The notes under the pieces are model-generated. The model had not been told where the DNA came from, did no database searches, and worked only from the letters and a program-made list of their open reading frames with translations. From an uncultured Bacteroidales bacterium (GTDB lineage Bacteria > Bacteroidota > Bacteroidia > Bacteroidales > Muribaculaceae), in contig CASEAQ010000014.1 in NCBI GenBank assembly GCA_949285735.1, positions 1-64,000 on the forward strand: 64,000 nt of DNA, written 5' to 3'. Made by a program: the position numbers and the translations under genes. This document shows positions 60,633-64,000 of the stretch, piece by piece. How positions within the stretch are numbered: position 1 is the stretch's first letter; each line of letters starts with the position of its first letter.

Positions 60633-60701
60633 CTATTGTCACTATAGTTTAAATGAAATAGCCGTAACTCCGCGCCCCTGCCAGTTGTTTTTTACATATT
60701 T

Positions 60702-61142
60702 TCACTTGCGCTCGCGCAGCAAGTCGCGAATCTCGGTGAGTAACTTCACCTCCTCGCTCGGCTCTGGAGGTGCAACGGGTTTAGCCTCCTCGGCAGCCTT
60801 CTTGCGCTGCGTCAGCCGAGTTATCATCTTTATAAACAGAAATATGCAAAATGCTATGATGATGAAGTCGAACGTGTTTTGTATGAACACTCCATATTGC
60901 AGCTCCACAGCCTCCTTCACCACATTGCCGTCGGCATCGAGCTGCGCCGGCGACATCACCCACTTGAGCGAAGTGAAATCGATGCCGCCGATGAGCATAC
61001 CAAGCAACGGCATCACCACATTGTTGACAAGCGAAGTGACAATTTTTCCAAATGCACCACCGATTATCACACCCACAGCCATGTCGAGCACATTGCCACG
61101 CATGGCAAATTCCTTGAAATCCTTCAGAAACTTCCAGTTCAT
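60702..61142 (-). CDS. mscL: Large-conductance mechanosensitive channel
   Basis: The 146-residue protein fits Msc[41 protein letters not shown] (N-terminal helix plus first membrane segment), a periplasmic loop, a second segment ([17 protein letters not shown]) and a charged cytoplasmic helix. It opens under membrane tension to protect against osmotic downshock. The open frame begins at a TTG at 61151, but ATG 61142 (MNWKFLKDF) matches the family. It is monocistronic. Confidence 0.95.
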   Translation of the reverse strand: MNWKFLKDFKEFAMRGNVLDMAVGVIIGGAFGKIVTSLVNNVVMPLLGMLIGGIDFTSLKWVMSPAQLDADGNVVKEAVELQYGVFIQNTFDFIIIAFCIFLFIKMITRLTQRKKAAEEAKPVAPPEPSEEVKLLTEIRDLLRERK

Positions 61143-61251
61143 TTCAGCCAAAAATAAGTGTCACAAAACAATACATTAAATTGTAAATCAAAATTAAGGA
61201 AATTTTTCCATTATTTCACTCTGGCAAACGATATTTTCCAAAAAAATATAT

Positions 61252-61259
61252 TACTTTTG
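61252..61259 (+). promoter_or_regulatory. Possible -7 element of gapdh
   Basis: TACTTTTG is a perfect -7 box. TTTT at 14 nt upstream is the nearest -33 candidate. It predicts a leader of about 150 nt before the ATG at 61418; within this the words GTGCCGCAC at 61276 and 61297 form a direct repeat. Confidence 0.4.
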
Positions 61260-61405
61260 CGGTGATAGAAATCAAGGGGTGCCGCACACATCTTTCAGTG
61301 CCGCACTATGTTGACCAATAAAGACGAGCAAAAGCGCAGCCACCCCGACGAAACATTAGGGAACGGAACAATTATTGTTAACGAAATATATTTTAACCAA
61401 ACTAA

Positions 61406-62428
<1,023 letters not shown>

Positions 62429-62457
62429 TCAATCATTAACCCAAACTGAAATAGCCA

Positions 62458-62495
62458 AGGAGGCTCCTCGGGTTGAGGAGCCTCCTGTTTTTTTG
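62458..62495 (+). terminator. Strong terminator of gapdh
   Basis: A perfect 12-bp stem (62458-62469 with 62475-62486), a 5-nt loop and a run of T (GTTTTTTT) lie 30 bp past the stop. Confidence 0.9.
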
Positions 62496-62541
62496 CTGGC
62501 TGTGCATTCTATGGGCAAATGCACACTATTTTCGCGGGAAA

Positions 62542-62573
62542 TTTGCTTTTTACATGCAGAATGCCTTACTTTG
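62542..62573 (+). promoter_or_regulatory. Promoter-like site before the decayed receptor gene
   Basis: TTTG (62542-62545), 20 nt, then TTACTTTG (62566-62573), one base off the -7 consensus. The ATG of the pseudogene follows at 62598. Confidence 0.5.
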
Positions 62574-62597
62574 GGAATGTCAACCGCGTTGCAATCC

Positions 62598-63580
62598 ATG
62601 AAAAAAAGTTTGACGGCAATATCATTGGGAGTGCTGACGGCATTGGCTGTCGTGGCGCAAGAGGCGACTATACCGAGCGACTCAGTCTCCACCATGCGCA
62701 ACGTGGAACTCGACGAACTGGTGGTGAAGGAATCGTTGGTGAAACATTCGACGAAAAGCGACACCTATAAGGTGACCGAAACCATGCGCCGCGGCTTGAC
62801 GGCACGATGCAACTGCTCGGACGATTGCCAGGGGTTGACTACAACCTCGTAACCAACTCAATCAGTGTGAGGAACGACACAAAAGTGCAGATACTCGTAA
62901 ACGGCAACCAAGTAGAAGACAGTTATCTCAAAGCCCTGCCGCCCGACCGTATCGACAAGGTGGAAGTGACCTATGTGCCACAGGCGAGGTTTGCAATGGC
63001 TGGCTATAAATATGTAATTGACATAAAGCTGAAACCCGAATACCGTGGGCATGACATATACGTCGGCAATTTCATGATGGTGTCGGCTGGCGACAACAAC
63101 GGCGACGATGTGGTTGCAAACGAGCAGCCGCAGGCAATGTACATGTACTCGGGCGACAAGGTCGATTTCAACATAGGATATGCGTTTGCACACATCAAAT
63201 GGCACTATCCGCTGTCATACACAAAGACTTATCCTGGGATTGCCGACATTTTCACCGACGAATACACCGAAAAGTCGCCAAACGACCGCAACAGCATGAC
63301 ACTGACACGCACACCGATAAACTACAACCTGCAAGTAACATACTCGCACAACAACCTATACGCATCAATAACTGTCGCATCGCCATTTAGCCGCAACAAA
63401 ACCACGAGCCGCCTCGACACGCCAACCTATGGCTTCGACACCACCTCAATGAACCGTGTCTCAAGCCGACTATGCTACATCACACTAAGCTACACATTCG
63501 ACTTCGGGCGCACCATCCAGAAAATAAAAAAAGACCTCAACACCGATGTCAACAGCTCTCTACTGCAAGTCGCTGCCTGA
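62598..63580 (+). pseudogene. Frameshifted and internally deleted TonB-type outer-membrane receptor
   Basis: From ATG 62598 the frame gives a signal peptide (MKKSLTAISLGVLTALAVVA), ELDELVVKES and YKVTETMRRGLTA, then breaks near 62805. The next frame goes on with MQLLGRLPGVDYNLVTNSIS, VQILVNG and LPPDRIDKVEV, the plug region of an outer-membrane receptor without a SusD. One base is missing at the join. The second frame reaches a barrel-end pattern (LCYITLSYTFDFGR) after only about 255 residues, so several hundred barrel residues also appear lost. Two lesions make a pseudogene likely, though the promoter still looks usable. Confidence 0.75.
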
Positions 63581-63612
63581 ATCCAAACAAATGATTGTGG
63601 GGGGTGGGAAAA

Positions 63613-63644
63613 TTTGCTTTTCTTGGCTGGGATTGCTATTTTTG
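63613..63644 (+). promoter_or_regulatory. Promoter of cmk
   Basis: TTTG (63613-63616), 20 nt, then TATTTTTG (63637-63644) matches the Bacteroidota consensus exactly. The predicted start near 63651 leaves a leader of about 21 nt. Confidence 0.75.
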
Positions 63645-63671
63645 TGATGGTATTTTTTTGACTTGCTTTTT

Positions 63672-64000
63672 ATGGAACAGAAACGCATCATCATAGCCAT
63701 CGACGGGTTTTCATCGACGGGGAAAAGCACCATGGCAAAGACGCTGGCACGGCGCATAGGATATGCCTACATCGACACCGGGGCAATGTACCGTGCAGTG
63801 ACACTATACTGCATCGAAAACGGGTTGGCAGCCGCCGACGGCACCATCGACGAGCAACGGCTCACGCAGCAACTCGACAAAATCAGCATCACATTTGGCG
63901 TCAACGCCGAAACGGGGCAGTCGGAAACCTACCTCAACGGCCGTTGCGTGGAGCGCGAGATACGCGACATGCGCGTGTCGGGCCTGGTGAGCAACGTAGC
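63672..64000 (+). CDS. cmk: Cytidylate kinase, N-terminal part
   Basis: The frame begins [20 protein letters not shown], with a P-loop of the CMP-kinase type (GxSxxGKST), followed by [18 protein letters not shown], the nucleotide-binding and Asp-Thr-Gly motif of (d)CMP kinases. It runs off the window end after 109 complete codons. The enzyme phosphorylates CMP and dCMP with ATP. No 3' part can be checked. Confidence 0.95.
   Translation, partial: MEQKRIIIAIDGFSSTGKSTMAKTLARRIGYAYIDTGAMYRAVTLYCIENGLAAADGTIDEQRLTQQLDKISITFGVNAETGQSETYLNGRCVEREIRDMRVSGLVSNV

Overview
The window looks like a chromosomal piece of an anaerobic Bacteroidales bacterium, most likely Muribaculaceae or a close Prevotella/Porphyromonas relative. 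The signs are a SusC/SusD pair, several lipoproteins and TonB receptors, a type IX secretion tail, a Bacteroidota-style thrA-apgM-thrC operon, the near absence of Shine-Dalgarno sites, and promoters that fit the Bacteroidota consensus TTTG-N19/20-TAnnTTTG. The family-level guess is inference. No rRNA, tRNA, CRISPR array, phage or intact insertion sequence was seen.

Layout. 0-9.9 kb: end of ychF, a flavodiiron oxygen/NO reductase, trigger factor, uvrD/pcrA coupled to nspC, dnaJ-grpE and ispE. 10-17 kb: a succinate/acetate CoA-transferase, a small membrane protein, then the minus-strand series zapB-like, zapA, a structured RNA that may be 6S RNA, RNase Y and an overlapping RicT/PSP1 protein, and rpsU with a long leader. 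17-18 kb: a MntA-HepT toxin-antitoxin pair. 18.5-28 kb: a SusC-SusD locus with a zinc metallohydrolase whose lipoprotein signal seems to have been frameshifted off, a DUF4302 lipoprotein, and a T9SS-exported protein. 28.5-36 kb: rluA, a GNAT acetyltransferase, yqgE and the threonine operon. 36-52.7 kb: a transglutaminase-like protein, two TonB-receptor/OB-fold-lipoprotein pairs, a GH5 lipoprotein and a secreted EEP-family nuclease/phosphatase. 52.8-60 kb: two glycosyltransferases and a polysaccharide flippase around metH. 60-64 kb: mscL, gapdh, a decayed TonB receptor and the start of cmk.

How the parts fit. Most of the window is housekeeping: protein folding (tig, dnaJ, grpE), RNA turnover (rny, ricT), division (zapA), isoprenoid, methionine and threonine synthesis, and glycolysis. 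The accessory part is concerned with capturing nutrients at the cell surface. The most interesting candidate system is the 38.5-52.7 kb block. There, two TonB receptors are each followed by a lipoprotein with OB-fold/DUF5689-type domains, and a secreted EEP enzyme is divergently encoded. This is the same domain set (OB fold plus EEP) found in extracellular nucleases such as ExeM, here split over separate genes next to importers.

Two kinds of intergenic structure stand out. One is a family of about 110-bp, hairpin-rich repeats (six copies, two pairs facing each other). The other is a 196-bp palindromic MITE-like element flanked by TTA direct repeats, sitting 3 bp from the TTG start of uvrD. 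Two heptanucleotide tandem arrays are also present, one of which forms the 3' end of the GH5 gene.
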